Shown in pieces: positions 8,801 through 17,692 of a DNA stretch of 64,000 nt. Position 1 is the stretch's first letter; each line of letters opens with the position of its first letter. The position numbers were made by a program, and so were the translations under genes. This stretch comes from Azospirillaceae bacterium (GTDB lineage: Bacteria > Pseudomonadota > Alphaproteobacteria > Azospirillales > Azospirillaceae), in the NCBI GenBank assembly GCA_035645145.1, contig DASQNC010000017.1, positions 1 to 64,000 on the forward strand, written 5' to 3'. The notes under the pieces are model-generated. The model searched no databases, was not told where the DNA came from, and saw only the letters and a program-made list of their open reading frames with translations.

Positions 8801-10354
8801 ATGCCGACGACCGCCGCCAACCGCGCCCGCCCCGTTGTCCTTTGCGTGCTCGATGGTTGGGGATGGCGGGAGGAGCGGGAGGACAACGCCGTCGCATTGG
8901 CGAACACCCCCAACTTCGACCGGCTGTGGGCGTCCTGCCCGCGCGGCTTCCTGCAGGCGAGCCAAAAGGACGTCGGCCTGCCCACGGGCCAGATCGGCAA
9001 CTCCGAGGTCGGGCACATGAACCTGGGCGCCGGCCGGGTGGTGATGCAGGACCTGCCCCGGATCGACACCGCCATCGAAGGCGGCGAGCTTGGCCGCAAT
9101 CCCGCGGTGGCCACCCTGGTCGAGGCGCTGAAGCGCAGCGGCGGCACCTGCCATGTCATGGGTCTGGTGTCCCCCGGCGGCGTCCACTCGCACCAGGACC
9201 ACATTGCCGCCCTGGCCCGGCACGTGGCGGCCCAGGGCGTACCCGTGGCCATCCACGCCTTCACCGACGGCCGCGACGTGGGCCCGACCACCGCGCACGA
9301 GCAGATGCGGGCGTTCCTGGACAGTCTGGCCGGCGCCGAGGGCGACATCCGCATCGCCACCGTGTCCGGCCGCTACTATGCCATGGACCGGGACAATCGC
9401 TGGGAACGTGTGGCGAAGGCCCACGACGCCATGGTCCTGGCCGACGGGTTGCCCGCGCAGGACCCGCTGGCGGCCATCCGGCAGTCCTACGGTGACAAGA
9501 TCAACGACGAGTTCATCCTGCCCCACGTGATCGGCGGCTATCGCGGCATGGTGGACGGCGACGGGGTCCTGTGCGGCAACTTCCGCGCGGACCGCGTGCG
9601 CGAGATCCTGATGGCCCTGCTGGATCCCGGCTTCAGCGGGTTCGAGCGGCGCAAGCCCGTCCGGTTCGCGGCGGCGGTCGGGCTGGTGGAGTATTCGGAC
9701 GAGCTGAACCGCGTGATGTCCACGATCTTCCCGCCGAAGGAGCTGACCCAGGTCATGGGCGAGGTCGTGGCGGAGGCCGGGCTGACCCAGCTCCGTATCG
9801 CGGAGACCGAGAAGTATCCGCACGTCACCTTCTTCTTCAACGGCGGCGAGGAGAGGAAGTACCCGGGCGAAAGCCGGATCATGGTCCCCTCGCCCAAGGT
9901 CGCGACCTACGACCTGCAACCCGAGATGTCGGCACGCGAGGTTGCGGACAAGCTGGTCGCCGCCATCGACGCCGGCCCGCCGGACTTCGTGGTGGTCAAC
10001 TTCGCCAACCCCGACATGGTTGGCCATACCGGCAGCCTGGACGCCGCCATCAAGGCGGTCGAGGCCGTGGACGAATGCCTGGGCCGGGTCGAGGCCGCGG
10101 TGCGCCGGCATGGCGGCGCGCTGCTGGTGACGGCGGACCACGGCAATTGCGAAATGATGCGCGACCCCGTCACCGGCGGTCCGCACACCGCCCATACCCT
10201 GAACAAGGTGCCGATTTTCCTGGTGGGCGGACCGGACGGGGTGACGCATCTGGCAGAGGGTCGCCTGGCCGACGTCGCGCCCACCCTGCTGGAACTGATC
10301 GGCCTTCCCCAGCCGGTCGAGATGACCGGGCAATCCCTGCTGCGCCGGGGATAG
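8801..10354 (+). CDS. gpmI: 2,3-bisphosphoglycerate-independent phosphoglycerate mutase
   Basis: A 517-residue alkaline-phosphatase-superfamily mutase interconverting 3- and 2-phosphoglycerate with two manganese ions. The catalytic serine is S68 in GNSEVGHMNLGAG; other metal-site segments are LCVLDGWGW at the N terminus, GRYYAMDRD, NFANPDMVGHTG and VTADHGNCE. Length matches the family. ATG 8801 has a GAGGAG at 8788. It closes the proA-nadD-rsfS-rlmH run and is convergent with the chemoreceptor gene. Confidence 0.97.
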   Translation: MPTTAANRARPVVLCVLDGWGWREEREDNAVALANTPNFDRLWASCPRGFLQASQKDVGLPTGQIGNSEVGHMNLGAGRVVMQDLPRIDTAIEGGELGRNPAVATLVEALKRSGGTCHVMGLVSPGGVHSHQDHIAALARHVAAQGVPVAIHAFTDGRDVGPTTAHEQMRAFLDSLAGAEGDIRIATVSGRYYAMDRDNRWERVAKAHDAMVLADGLPAQDPLAAIRQSYGDKINDEFILPHVIGGYRGMVDGDGVLCGNFRADRVREILMALLDPGFSGFERRKPVRFAAAVGLVEYSDELNRVMSTIFPPKELTQVMGEVVAEAGLTQLRIAETEKYPHVTFFFNGGEERKYPGESRIMVPSPKVATYDLQPEMSAREVADKLVAAIDAGPPDFVVVNFANPDMVGHTGSLDAAIKAVEAVDECLGRVEAAVRRHGGALLVTADHGNCEMMRDPVTGGPHTAHTLNKVPIFLVGGPDGVTHLAEGRLADVAPTLLELIGLPQPVEMTGQSLLRRG

Positions 10355-10360
10355 GAGGGC

Positions 10361-10392
10361 GGCGGGCCCGGCCCCTTCCGGCCGGGCCCGCC
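10361..10392. terminator. Bidirectional hairpin between gpmI and the chemoreceptor gene
   Basis: A perfect 13-base-pair G+C-only stem (10361-10373 with 10380-10392) with a six-base loop fills the gap between two convergent stop codons. No T run follows on either strand. Confidence 0.65.
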
Positions 10393-10396
10393 CCGA

Positions 10397-12364
10397 TTAC
10401 GCAGCCTGGATCTTTGCCAGGAACGCGTTCACCTCGCGGCGCATGCGGTCGGCATCGCGCGCCAAGCCCTGTGCCGCACCCAGCAACTGGCCGGACGCCG
10501 CCCCGGCCTCCTCCGCCGCGGTCATCACGACGTTGATGTTGCGGGAGACCTCGCGGGTGCCGGCGGCGGCCTGCTGGATGTTGCCGGCGATCTCGCGCGT
10601 GGCGGCCCCCTGCTCCTCCACGGCGGATGCCACGGTTGTGGTGATCTCGTTGATTTGAACCACCGTGGCCCCGATCCCCTGGATCGCCCGGACTGCCGAA
10701 CCGGCGGATCCCTGGATCTCCGCGACCTTCGCCTGGATCTCCTCGGTGGCCTTGGCGGTCTGGGCGGCCAGGTTCTTGACCTCGGAGGCGACCACCGCGA
10801 AGCCCTTGCCGGCCTCGCCGGCGCGCGCCGCCTCGATGGTGGCATTCAGCGCCAGAAGGTTGGTCTGGCCGGCAATGGATTGGATCAGGCCCACCACCTC
10901 ACCGATCGCCCGGACCGCGCCGGACAGGCCTTCCACCATGCGGTCGGCCTGTTGGGCCTCCTGCACGGCCGCCGTCGTGATCCGGCCCGAGGTGACCACC
11001 TGCCGACCGATTTCCAGGATCGAGGAACTCAGCTCCTCGGTGGCGCTCGCCACCATGTTGACGCTCTCCGAAGCCTCCTCGGACGCGCCCGAAGCGGACG
11101 TGGACTGCTGCCGGGTCTGTTCGGAGGACGCCGCCACCGTCCGCGCCGCAGCTTCCACCTGGGCGGCCGTGGACGCCACCGCCTCGACGATGCCCCGGAC
11201 CTCGGCCTCGAATTCGTCCGCCACGCTCCGCAGCATGGCGCGGCGCTCCTCGGCGGCCCGTGCGTCCGCGGCCGCGCGTTCGTCGGCCAGGCGCCTCATC
11301 TCCAAGCCATTGCCACGGAACACCTCGACCGATGCCGCCATGGCGCCGACCTCGTCCCGGCGTGCCCGCCCTGGAACCTCGACATCGAACTCACCCGCCG
11401 CCAAGCGGCGCATCACCTGGTCGAGCGCCAGGACGGGATTGGCGACGGCCCGGCCGACCAGCATGCAAAGCGCCATCATGACGACCGCGACCGCAGCCAA
11501 GGTGGTCCAGCCCATCCACACGCCTTCGCGCGATACGCGGTCGGCGGACTGCAAGGCCGTGGCATAGGCCGCCTTCTGCCGATCGTGGATTTCCGCCACC
11601 ATCGGCTCCATCCGCGCGTAGGTGTCCGACAGGGTTTTGACATGCCCGCCCAGTGCCTGCATTGCCTGGGCCAGGGACAGGAAATCGCGCTCGTAGGCGG
11701 CCATTTTCGCGTTGAGATCCGCCTTGATGACCTCCGGCAATTCCGAGGCCGTCAACAGCGCCGCGAACTCTTTGTGGTTCCTTTTGAACTCGTCCACGTA
11801 CTGGGCATCGACACGGGCCAGGAAATCCTTCTCGTTCCGACGCATCATCAGCAACTCGAGGGACAGCTTGTCCTGGCCGCTGCCATTGAGGACCGCTTCC
11901 ACCATGCGCACGGAATTCCGCATCGATCCGAGCAGGCCCTTGGTTTCATCCAACCCGACGCGGGCCTGTTCCGCCGCGACGGCCTGGAACGCCTGGGCAT
12001 ACGATTTCAGTTCGCCCCGCATCCGGTTCAGCTGCTCGACAATGGACCCGGCGGTGGGACGGGCGAGCACCTCCGCGACGAGCCGGTCGGTCTGCGCCAC
12101 GATTTCGGCGTTGCGCGCGGCGTAGCGCTCTTCCTTGCGGAGCAGGAAATCCTTTTCGGCGCGCCGCGCGTCCAGCAGGTTCAGGCGGATCGCGTCCACT
12201 TGGCTGTCGAGCGATGCCGCGGCCAATGCCTCGGCTTGGTAGGCCTGCTGCCTGGCCGTGTTGTAGTGGTCGATCGCCCCATACAGCAGGAGACCGGCTG
12301 TACCGATGGCGCCGATCAGACCGATCTGCACCTTCAGGCCAAAATGTGAAAGCAGGCTGTTCAT
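10397..12364 (-). CDS. Methyl-accepting chemotaxis protein
   Basis: A 655-residue membrane chemoreceptor. A first membrane helix lies at about 12-28, then a periplasmic helical region of about 250 residues with paired EKDFL motifs, as in HBM-type (helical bimodular) sensor domains, then a second membrane helix (about 284-304), a HAMP domain, and the cytoplasmic signalling domain. The conserved hairpin tip is present ([20 protein letters not shown], residues about 500-520), so it should engage CheA/CheW. There is no C-terminal CheR pentapeptide. No che genes are adjacent. The start is ATG 12364. The ligand is unknown. Confidence 0.93.
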   Translation of the reverse strand: MNSLLSHFGLKVQIGLIGAIGTAGLLLYGAIDHYNTARQQAYQAEALAAASLDSQVDAIRLNLLDARRAEKDFLLRKEERYAARNAEIVAQTDRLVAEVLARPTAGSIVEQLNRMRGELKSYAQAFQAVAAEQARVGLDETKGLLGSMRNSVRMVEAVLNGSGQDKLSLELLMMRRNEKDFLARVDAQYVDEFKRNHKEFAALLTASELPEVIKADLNAKMAAYERDFLSLAQAMQALGGHVKTLSDTYARMEPMVAEIHDRQKAAYATALQSADRVSREGVWMGWTTLAAVAVVMMALCMLVGRAVANPVLALDQVMRRLAAGEFDVEVPGRARRDEVGAMAASVEVFRGNGLEMRRLADERAAADARAAEERRAMLRSVADEFEAEVRGIVEAVASTAAQVEAAARTVAASSEQTRQQSTSASGASEEASESVNMVASATEELSSSILEIGRQVVTSGRITTAAVQEAQQADRMVEGLSGAVRAIGEVVGLIQSIAGQTNLLALNATIEAARAGEAGKGFAVVASEVKNLAAQTAKATEEIQAKVAEIQGSAGSAVRAIQGIGATVVQINEITTTVASAVEEQGAATREIAGNIQQAAAGTREVSRNINVVMTAAEEAGAASGQLLGAAQGLARDADRMRREVNAFLAKIQAA

Positions 12365-12749
12365 GACCGACTCGTCCCCGCTGTACGTGCTGCCGCCCCA
12401 TACTTTCGGATAGGATCCGCGGCCATGGCTATATCCATCTCAAATAGGAGTTAAAACTTTATAGGTGGACGGGCACACTTTCGCAGGTTTGAGAGAGCTT
12501 TGATTCCAAACCTTCCATCATGCCCTTCGGCGATCCACGCGGTCGCTGCCGGTTGGTGCCTGGACTTCCGCCTCCCGGGATGGTCAATTCCCATCCCCGG
12601 GATGGAAGGACGCCTTGGTCGAGAACGGGACATGCGGCGGAGCGCCCCATGCCGATGACCAGGCGGCCCTGTTGAACCGCAGGATCGTGACGTCGATACC
12701 CCTGGCCAGACCGGCCCCCCCGCGCCCGACCACTCCCGCACGCACTGCG
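12365..12749. promoter_or_regulatory. Divergent intergenic region, chemoreceptor / envC
   Basis: This 385-base stretch holds no convincing gene. A locally A+T-rich patch near 12440-12470 should contain the chemoreceptor promoter on the minus strand, but no motif is good enough to name. Two direct copies of CCCGGGATGG (12574-12583, 12596-12605) are 22 bases apart, and the first also forms an imperfect hairpin with 12591-12602. A GGAAGGA at 12604-12610 could serve an alternative TTG start of envC at 12615. Confidence 0.4.
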
Positions 12750-13979
12750 GTGCCCCGCGGTCTGCGATTGTCGCGGGCCATGTGGCTCGTGCTTTTGCTG
12801 TTGGCGGCCGCCCAACCCGCCCACGCCCAAGACCACGAGCAGCGGCTCCAACGGATGGAACGGGAGCTGGACCAGATCCGCGGTCGGGACCGCGAGCTGG
12901 ATCGCCAAGCCCAGGCCCATGCGAAGGAGCTGGATACCCTGCGCCGCCGCCTGGTGGAGGCGGCGGCAGGGCTGGACGCCGCGGAAGCCGCCCTGGGGGG
13001 AACCGAGGCCGACCTCGACCGCTTGACCGCACGCGAGGCGGCGGGCTCGCAGGCACTGGCGGACAGACGGGCGCAACTCATCGAACTTCTGGCGGCCCTG
13101 CAACGCGTGGGCCGCATCCCGCCGGAAGCCGCGCTTCTGCGCCCAGGCACCCCGATCGACGCCGCCCGTGCCGCCATGCTGCTGCAAAGCGCCGTGCCCG
13201 GACTGCGCGAACGCACCGAGGCCCTGCGGACGGAACTGGAGGCACTGGCCGCGACCCGCGCCGAACTGGCGGCCCGCCGTGACGACGCCGAACGACGGCG
13301 TGCGTCCGTCGTGGCCCAGCGGGCGGAACTGACGACGCTGCTGGCCCGCCGCGAGGAACTGGCACGCCGGACCGAGACCGAGCGCGAACGCCTGGCCGAG
13401 CGGCAGCGGCGGCTGGCGGCCCAGGCTTCGGATCTGCGGGCGCTGATGGAGCGGATCGAGGCGGAACGACAGGCCGCCGAGGAGCGGCGCCAGCAGGCCT
13501 TGCGCGAGGAGGCGGAACGGCAGCGGCGCGCACGGTCCGGCGAGCAGGCGGCCAGGGCCCCCGCACCCGCGGTCCTGCCCCTGACGCCTCCGGTCGCCGG
13601 AAACGTGACCCTGCGTTTCGGCGAGGCCGACCGCCATGGCGCCATCAGCCGTGGCATGATCTACGAAACGCGCGGCACAGCGCGAGTCGTCGCACCCGCG
13701 GCGGGATCGGTCGTGTTTGCTGGTCCGTTCAGAGGCTATGGGCTTATCTTGATCGTCGAACACGCCGGTGGATATCATAGCCTGCTGTCCGGTCTCGGCC
13801 GGATCGGCGTCGCCGTTGGTCAGCGCATTCTGGCGGGCGAGCCGGTGGGTGCGATGGATGGAAACGACCGCAACGGAAGCGAAGGGTTGCCCCGCCTGTA
13901 TTTCGAGCTTCGCCGTGGCGGGCAGCCGGTCGATCCCCGGCGCGGTCTCCCTTCGAACGAAGCCAAAGGACAGGGCTAG
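12750..13979 (+). CDS. envC: EnvC-like murein hydrolase activator (degenerate LytM/M23 domain)
   Basis: A secreted protein with signal peptide, a long coiled coil (about residues 30-270) rich in E, R, L and A, and a C-terminal LytM/M23 fold. The metal ligands of active M23 peptidases are missing: the usual H-x3-D region reads RHGAISRGMIYE, and the usual HLHFE reads RLYFEL. This is the pattern of EnvC, which activates amidases rather than cutting peptidoglycan. Start choice is uncertain. GTG 12750 gives a normal signal peptide (basic MPRGLRLSR, then a leucine core, AHA cleavage); ATG 12780 would drop the basic part; TTG 12615 has the best ribosome binding site. It abuts ctpA. Confidence 0.85.
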   Translation: MPRGLRLSRAMWLVLLLLAAAQPAHAQDHEQRLQRMERELDQIRGRDRELDRQAQAHAKELDTLRRRLVEAAAGLDAAEAALGGTEADLDRLTAREAAGSQALADRRAQLIELLAALQRVGRIPPEAALLRPGTPIDAARAAMLLQSAVPGLRERTEALRTELEALAATRAELAARRDDAERRRASVVAQRAELTTLLARREELARRTETERERLAERQRRLAAQASDLRALMERIEAERQAAEERRQQALREEAERQRRARSGEQAARAPAPAVLPLTPPVAGNVTLRFGEADRHGAISRGMIYETRGTARVVAPAAGSVVFAGPFRGYGLILIVEHAGGYHSLLSGLGRIGVAVGQRILAGEPVGAMDGNDRNGSEGLPRLYFELRRGGQPVDPRRGLPSNEAKGQG

Positions 13980-15332
13980 ATGAAGACGTCACTCACCGCA
14001 GGCGCAGTCGCAGCCCTTCTTCTTGCGGCACCGGCCTGCGCGGTTGCCCAGAACGCCAACAGCTCGGACACCTATCGCGCGCTGAACCTGTTCGGCGACG
14101 TGTTCGAGCGGGTCCGGGCCGAGTACGTCGAGAAGGTTCCCGACGAGGATCTGATCGAATCCGCGATCAACGGCATGCTGACGTCGCTGGATCCGCACTC
14201 CAGCTACATGAACCGCAAGAATTTCCAGGACATGCAGGTCCAGACCCGCGGCGAGTTCGGCGGGCTCGGGATCGAAGTCACCCAGGAAAACGGCATTCTG
14301 AAGGTGGTGTCGCCCATCGACGACACCCCGGCGTTCCGGGCCGGCATCCAGCCCGGCGACATCATCACCCATCTGAACGGCGAGCCGATCGCCGGCCTGT
14401 CCTTGAACGAGGCGGTGGAGAAGATGCGGGGGCCGGTCGGTTCCGACATCAAGCTCACGCTGCGGCGGGACCAGGGGACCGAACCGCGCGAGGTGACGCT
14501 GACCCGCGCCGTGATCCGCATCCAGTCCGTCCGGTCACGGGTGGAGGGCGACGTCGGCTATGTCCGCGTCACCACCTTCAACGAGCAGACGACCAGCGGT
14601 CTGGAGCGCGCAGTCACCCGCATCAAGGAGCAGCTCGGCGACAAGCTGCAGGGCTTCGTGCTGGATCTGCGCAACAATCCCGGGGGCTTGCTGGATCAGG
14701 CGGTCAGCGTATCCGACGCCTTCCTGAACCAGGGCGAGATCGTCTCCACACGCGGGCGCAATCCCGAGGACGGCCAGCGCTACAATGCCCGTCCCGGCGA
14801 CATCACCGGCGGCCTTCCGCTGGTGGTGCTGGTGAACGGCGGCTCGGCGTCGGCATCCGAGATCGTGGCCGGTGCGCTGCAGGACCACCGGCGCGGCATC
14901 ATCCTGGGCACCCAATCCTTCGGCAAGGGTTCGGTCCAGACCATCATCCCGCTGCCCGGCCATGGCGCCATCCGCCTGACCACGGCGCGCTACTACACCC
15001 CGTCCGGCCGTTCGATTCAGCAACTCGGCATCGCACCCGACATCATGGTGCAGCCGGCCCGCCTGACCGAGGTCGAGCAGGCGGCCAGCCGGCGCGAGGC
15101 GGACCTGCGCGGATCGCTGCGCAACGACACTCCCCCGTCCCCGCCGGGCTCCTCGGTTCAGCCCGGAGCACGCCCGCCGTCCGGTGCGCCGCCGTCCGGT
15201 GCGCCGCAGTCCGCGACGCCGCCGGCCGAAAATCCCCCGGCGTCGGGTGAACAGCCCTTCGACTACCAGTTGGCCCGCGCCATCGATCTGATCCGGGGTG
15301 TGCACCTGTTCTCGCAACGCGCGGTCAACTAA
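13980..15332 (+). CDS. ctpA: Carboxy-terminal processing protease (S41 family)
   Basis: A 450-residue secreted serine protease. It has a signal peptide (to about residue 23), a PDZ domain (about 85-170, FGGLGIEVTQENG) and an S41 catalytic domain. The Ser-Lys dyad is S291 in GGSASASEI and K316 in SFGKGSVQ, 25 residues apart as in the D1 protease. A proline/serine-rich linker (about 380-425) precedes a short C-terminal tail. Its ATG directly follows the envC stop codon with no gap, so translation is likely coupled. In other bacteria CtpA degrades peptidoglycan hydrolases or their activators, which would fit the pairing with envC. Confidence 0.95.
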   Translation: MKTSLTAGAVAALLLAAPACAVAQNANSSDTYRALNLFGDVFERVRAEYVEKVPDEDLIESAINGMLTSLDPHSSYMNRKNFQDMQVQTRGEFGGLGIEVTQENGILKVVSPIDDTPAFRAGIQPGDIITHLNGEPIAGLSLNEAVEKMRGPVGSDIKLTLRRDQGTEPREVTLTRAVIRIQSVRSRVEGDVGYVRVTTFNEQTTSGLERAVTRIKEQLGDKLQGFVLDLRNNPGGLLDQAVSVSDAFLNQGEIVSTRGRNPEDGQRYNARPGDITGGLPLVVLVNGGSASASEIVAGALQDHRRGIILGTQSFGKGSVQTIIPLPGHGAIRLTTARYYTPSGRSIQQLGIAPDIMVQPARLTEVEQAASRREADLRGSLRNDTPPSPPGSSVQPGARPPSGAPPSGAPQSATPPAENPPASGEQPFDYQLARAIDLIRGVHLFSQRAVN

Positions 15333-15427
15333 GGCCGCGCGCCGCCACAACGCTTCCCGGACGGACCGCCGACGCGTATGATCCTGCGCCGCGCGCAAGC
15401 GCGAAGGAGCAATACGAGTAGGGTAGC

Positions 15428-16723
15428 ATGGCGGTCCTTTACGCAACGCCGCGCCGCACCAGAAAGGGCCGGAAGCCCTTTCTGGTCTTCGGGCTGGTCG
15501 CCGGGGTCGGATTCGCCGGCCTGATCGGCTGGATCGCACTCAATGCCGACCAGACGATGGAGGACCGGAGCTCCAGCACGCCTTCCGTGACGGTGCCCGT
15601 GGCCCTCGGCGAAGGTGTCCCGCTGCCGGCCCCGCGCCCGCTGCCGGTCGTGACCGATACGGTCGCAGTTGTGCAACGGCCGGCCTCCACGCCGGCGCAG
15701 ACGGTGCCGCCTGCCCCCGCCGCAGCGCCGGCGACCCAGGACCCTGCCCAGGTGGCCGCGGTCCCGGCCCCCCCGGCCCCGGCGGCTCCGGCCCCGGCGG
15801 CGCCCGCACCGGCCACCCCGCCTCCCCCCTCCTCGCAGACCGCGGCCCGCCCGACACCGCCCCCTGCCCCCGCGGCCCCTCCGGCACCGCAGCAGGCGGT
15901 TGCCATGTTCCCCGGCCTGACCCCCGCCCCGGTGCCCGCGCTTGTCGAGGCCTCCGCCATCGGCCCGCTGCCGCGGATCAGCCCGACCGGGCAAACACCG
16001 TGGCAGACATACGCCCGCCCCTTCGATTGGTCCGACACGCGCCCGCGCATCGCCATCGTGCTGGCCGGCATGGGGGTTTCGGCCCGTGGCACCCAGACGG
16101 CGATCGAGCGCATGCCGTCGGGCGTCACCTTCGCATTCGACCCGGCCGCCGATCGCGTGGCGAATTGGATCGAGGCCGCCCGACGCGACGGGCACGAGGC
16201 CCTGCTTTCCATTCCGATGGAGCCCGTGGCCTATCCCCGTGTCGATCCCGGCCCGCACACGCTGCTGACCCTGTTCCCGCCAGAGGAGAACCGCCGCCGG
16301 TTGGAGGCCAACTTGGCACGGGCGACCGGCTACGTGGGCATCACCACCCTGTCGGGATCGCGCTTCACGGGCTCGGCCGACGCCGTCCGCCCGGTTGTCG
16401 AAACACTGCGCCAGCGGGGTCTGGTGTTGCTGGACGCCCGTGTGGCCGACCGCAGCGCCGCGACCATGCTGGCCACCCAGGCGGGTGTCCCCAGGGCGCT
16501 GGCCGATGCGCGCATCGACGAAACACCATCGGCCGGACTGATCGACGAGCGGCTCACCCTCCTCGAACGCACGGCCCGCCAGAACGGGGTTGCGGTCGGC
16601 ATCGGCATGGCCGACCTGCCGGTGACCCTGGATCGCATCACCGCCTGGGCGGCAACGCTGGAATCGAAGGGACTGGTGCTGGCCCCCGTCACCGCGGTCG
16701 TCAACCGCCAAGCGGATCGGTGA
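15428..16723 (+). CDS. Divergent polysaccharide deacetylase family protein, apparently degenerate
   Basis: A 431-residue membrane-anchored protein: a basic N terminus, one membrane helix (about 20-38), an extreme Pro/Ala linker (about 65-165) and a C-terminal NodB-like domain of the YibQ/divergent-polysaccharide-deacetylase family (about 200-431), recognisable by IPMEPVAYPRVDPGPHTLLT and GITTLSGSRFTGSAD. The positions that normally read IAIVIDDLG and NxMGSRF here read IAIVLAGMG and TLSGSRF, so the expected metal ligands appear to be lost. It follows envC-ctpA, the usual context, and ends one base before the next ATG. Any role would be at the cell envelope; catalytic activity is doubtful. Confidence 0.85.
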   Translation: MAVLYATPRRTRKGRKPFLVFGLVAGVGFAGLIGWIALNADQTMEDRSSSTPSVTVPVALGEGVPLPAPRPLPVVTDTVAVVQRPASTPAQTVPPAPAAAPATQDPAQVAAVPAPPAPAAPAPAAPAPATPPPPSSQTAARPTPPPAPAAPPAPQQAVAMFPGLTPAPVPALVEASAIGPLPRISPTGQTPWQTYARPFDWSDTRPRIAIVLAGMGVSARGTQTAIERMPSGVTFAFDPAADRVANWIEAARRDGHEALLSIPMEPVAYPRVDPGPHTLLTLFPPEENRRRLEANLARATGYVGITTLSGSRFTGSADAVRPVVETLRQRGLVLLDARVADRSAATMLATQAGVPRALADARIDETPSAGLIDERLTLLERTARQNGVAVGIGMADLPVTLDRITAWAATLESKGLVLAPVTAVVNRQADR

Positions 16724-16724
16724 G

Positions 16725-17579
16725 ATGACCGGCCCGGTTGATCCGGCGGACCTGCCCTACCGGCCCTGCGTTGGCATCATGCTGATGGACAGGGCCGGCC
16801 GCGTGTTCGTCGGCCGGCGCAAGGACACCCCCGACGCCTGGCAAATGCCCCAGGGCGGCATCGACCCCGGCGAAGACCTGCTTCAGGCCGCGCGCCGCGA
16901 GCTGCGCGAGGAGATCGGGACCGACCGTGCCCATGTGGTCGCCGTGAGCGGGGATTGGCTGCGCTACGACCTGCCGCCGCACCTCCAGGGCCGGCTCTGG
17001 GGCGGGAAGTGGCGCGGGCAGATGCAGAAATGGGTGCTGATGCGCTTTGCCGGCACCGACGCCGACATCCGCCTGGACGCGGACGGCCATCCCGAGTTCG
17101 ACGCCTTCCAGTGGGTCGCCCCCGGACGTCTGGTGGACCTCATCGTGCCGTTCAAGCGCGCGGTCTACGAGCAGGCCGTGGCGTCCTTCGCGCCATTCCT
17201 CGCGCCGGCCCCCGCCGTCCGCTTCGACCACGTGCAAATCACGGTGCCCCGCGCGGCCGAAACCGCCGCGGTCGATTTCTATGGTGGGCTACTCGGCTTG
17301 GCCGAGGTGGCGCAACCGGCGACCCAGGCGTCTCGGGGCGGCGCATGGTTCGCGATGGGTGGGATGCAGATCCACCTGAAGCCGGACGATACCACCGAGG
17401 CCGAGCACCGACGATCCAAGCGTCATGTCGCCCTGGCAGTGGACGACCTGGACCGCCTGCGCACGATGCTGGAAACCGCCGGTCATGAAATCCTGCCGGA
17501 CACCCGGCCGATTCCGGGTGTGAAGCGCTTGTTCGTCCGCGATCCCGGCGGCAACCGGCTGGAATTGATCCAGGCCTGA
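16725..17579 (+). CDS. rppH: RppH RNA pyrophosphohydrolase fused to a glyoxalase/VOC domain
   Basis: A 284-residue two-domain protein. Residues 1 to about 160 are a complete RppH: YRPCVGIMLMDRAG, the Nudix box beginning at about residue 44 (GGIDPGEDLLQAARRELREE) and GKWRGQMQKWVLMRF. RppH removes pyrophosphate from mRNA 5' ends and starts decay. Normal RppH proteins end here. Instead, from about residue 165 the same frame runs into a second domain typical of the vicinal-oxygen-chelate superfamily: FDHVQITVPRAAE, a FYGGLLGL helix, HVALAVDDLD and FVRDPGGNRLELIQ. No stop or frameshift is visible at the join. The start codon is one base after the upstream stop, in an apparent operon with ctpA. Confidence 0.88.
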   Translation: MTGPVDPADLPYRPCVGIMLMDRAGRVFVGRRKDTPDAWQMPQGGIDPGEDLLQAARRELREEIGTDRAHVVAVSGDWLRYDLPPHLQGRLWGGKWRGQMQKWVLMRFAGTDADIRLDADGHPEFDAFQWVAPGRLVDLIVPFKRAVYEQAVASFAPFLAPAPAVRFDHVQITVPRAAETAAVDFYGGLLGLAEVAQPATQASRGGAWFAMGGMQIHLKPDDTTEAEHRRSKRHVALAVDDLDRLRTMLETAGHEILPDTRPIPGVKRLFVRDPGGNRLELIQA

Positions 17580-17645
17580 GTTCAGGGTCGAGACCGGCCG
17601 CCCAATCCCCGCCGGAGACGATGGGGACGGCGCGGGCGGAAGGTT

Positions 17646-17674
17646 GACGGGCCGCGCGTATTCGCCGGCCCGTC
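17646..17674. terminator. Hairpin between convergent rppH fusion and secreted unknown gene
   Basis: A nine-base-pair stem (17646-17654 with 17666-17674, eleven-base loop) lies between convergent genes. No T run follows, so terminator function is inferred from position. Confidence 0.45.
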
Positions 17675-17692
17675 CTTCCGAACCGCGCCCGA

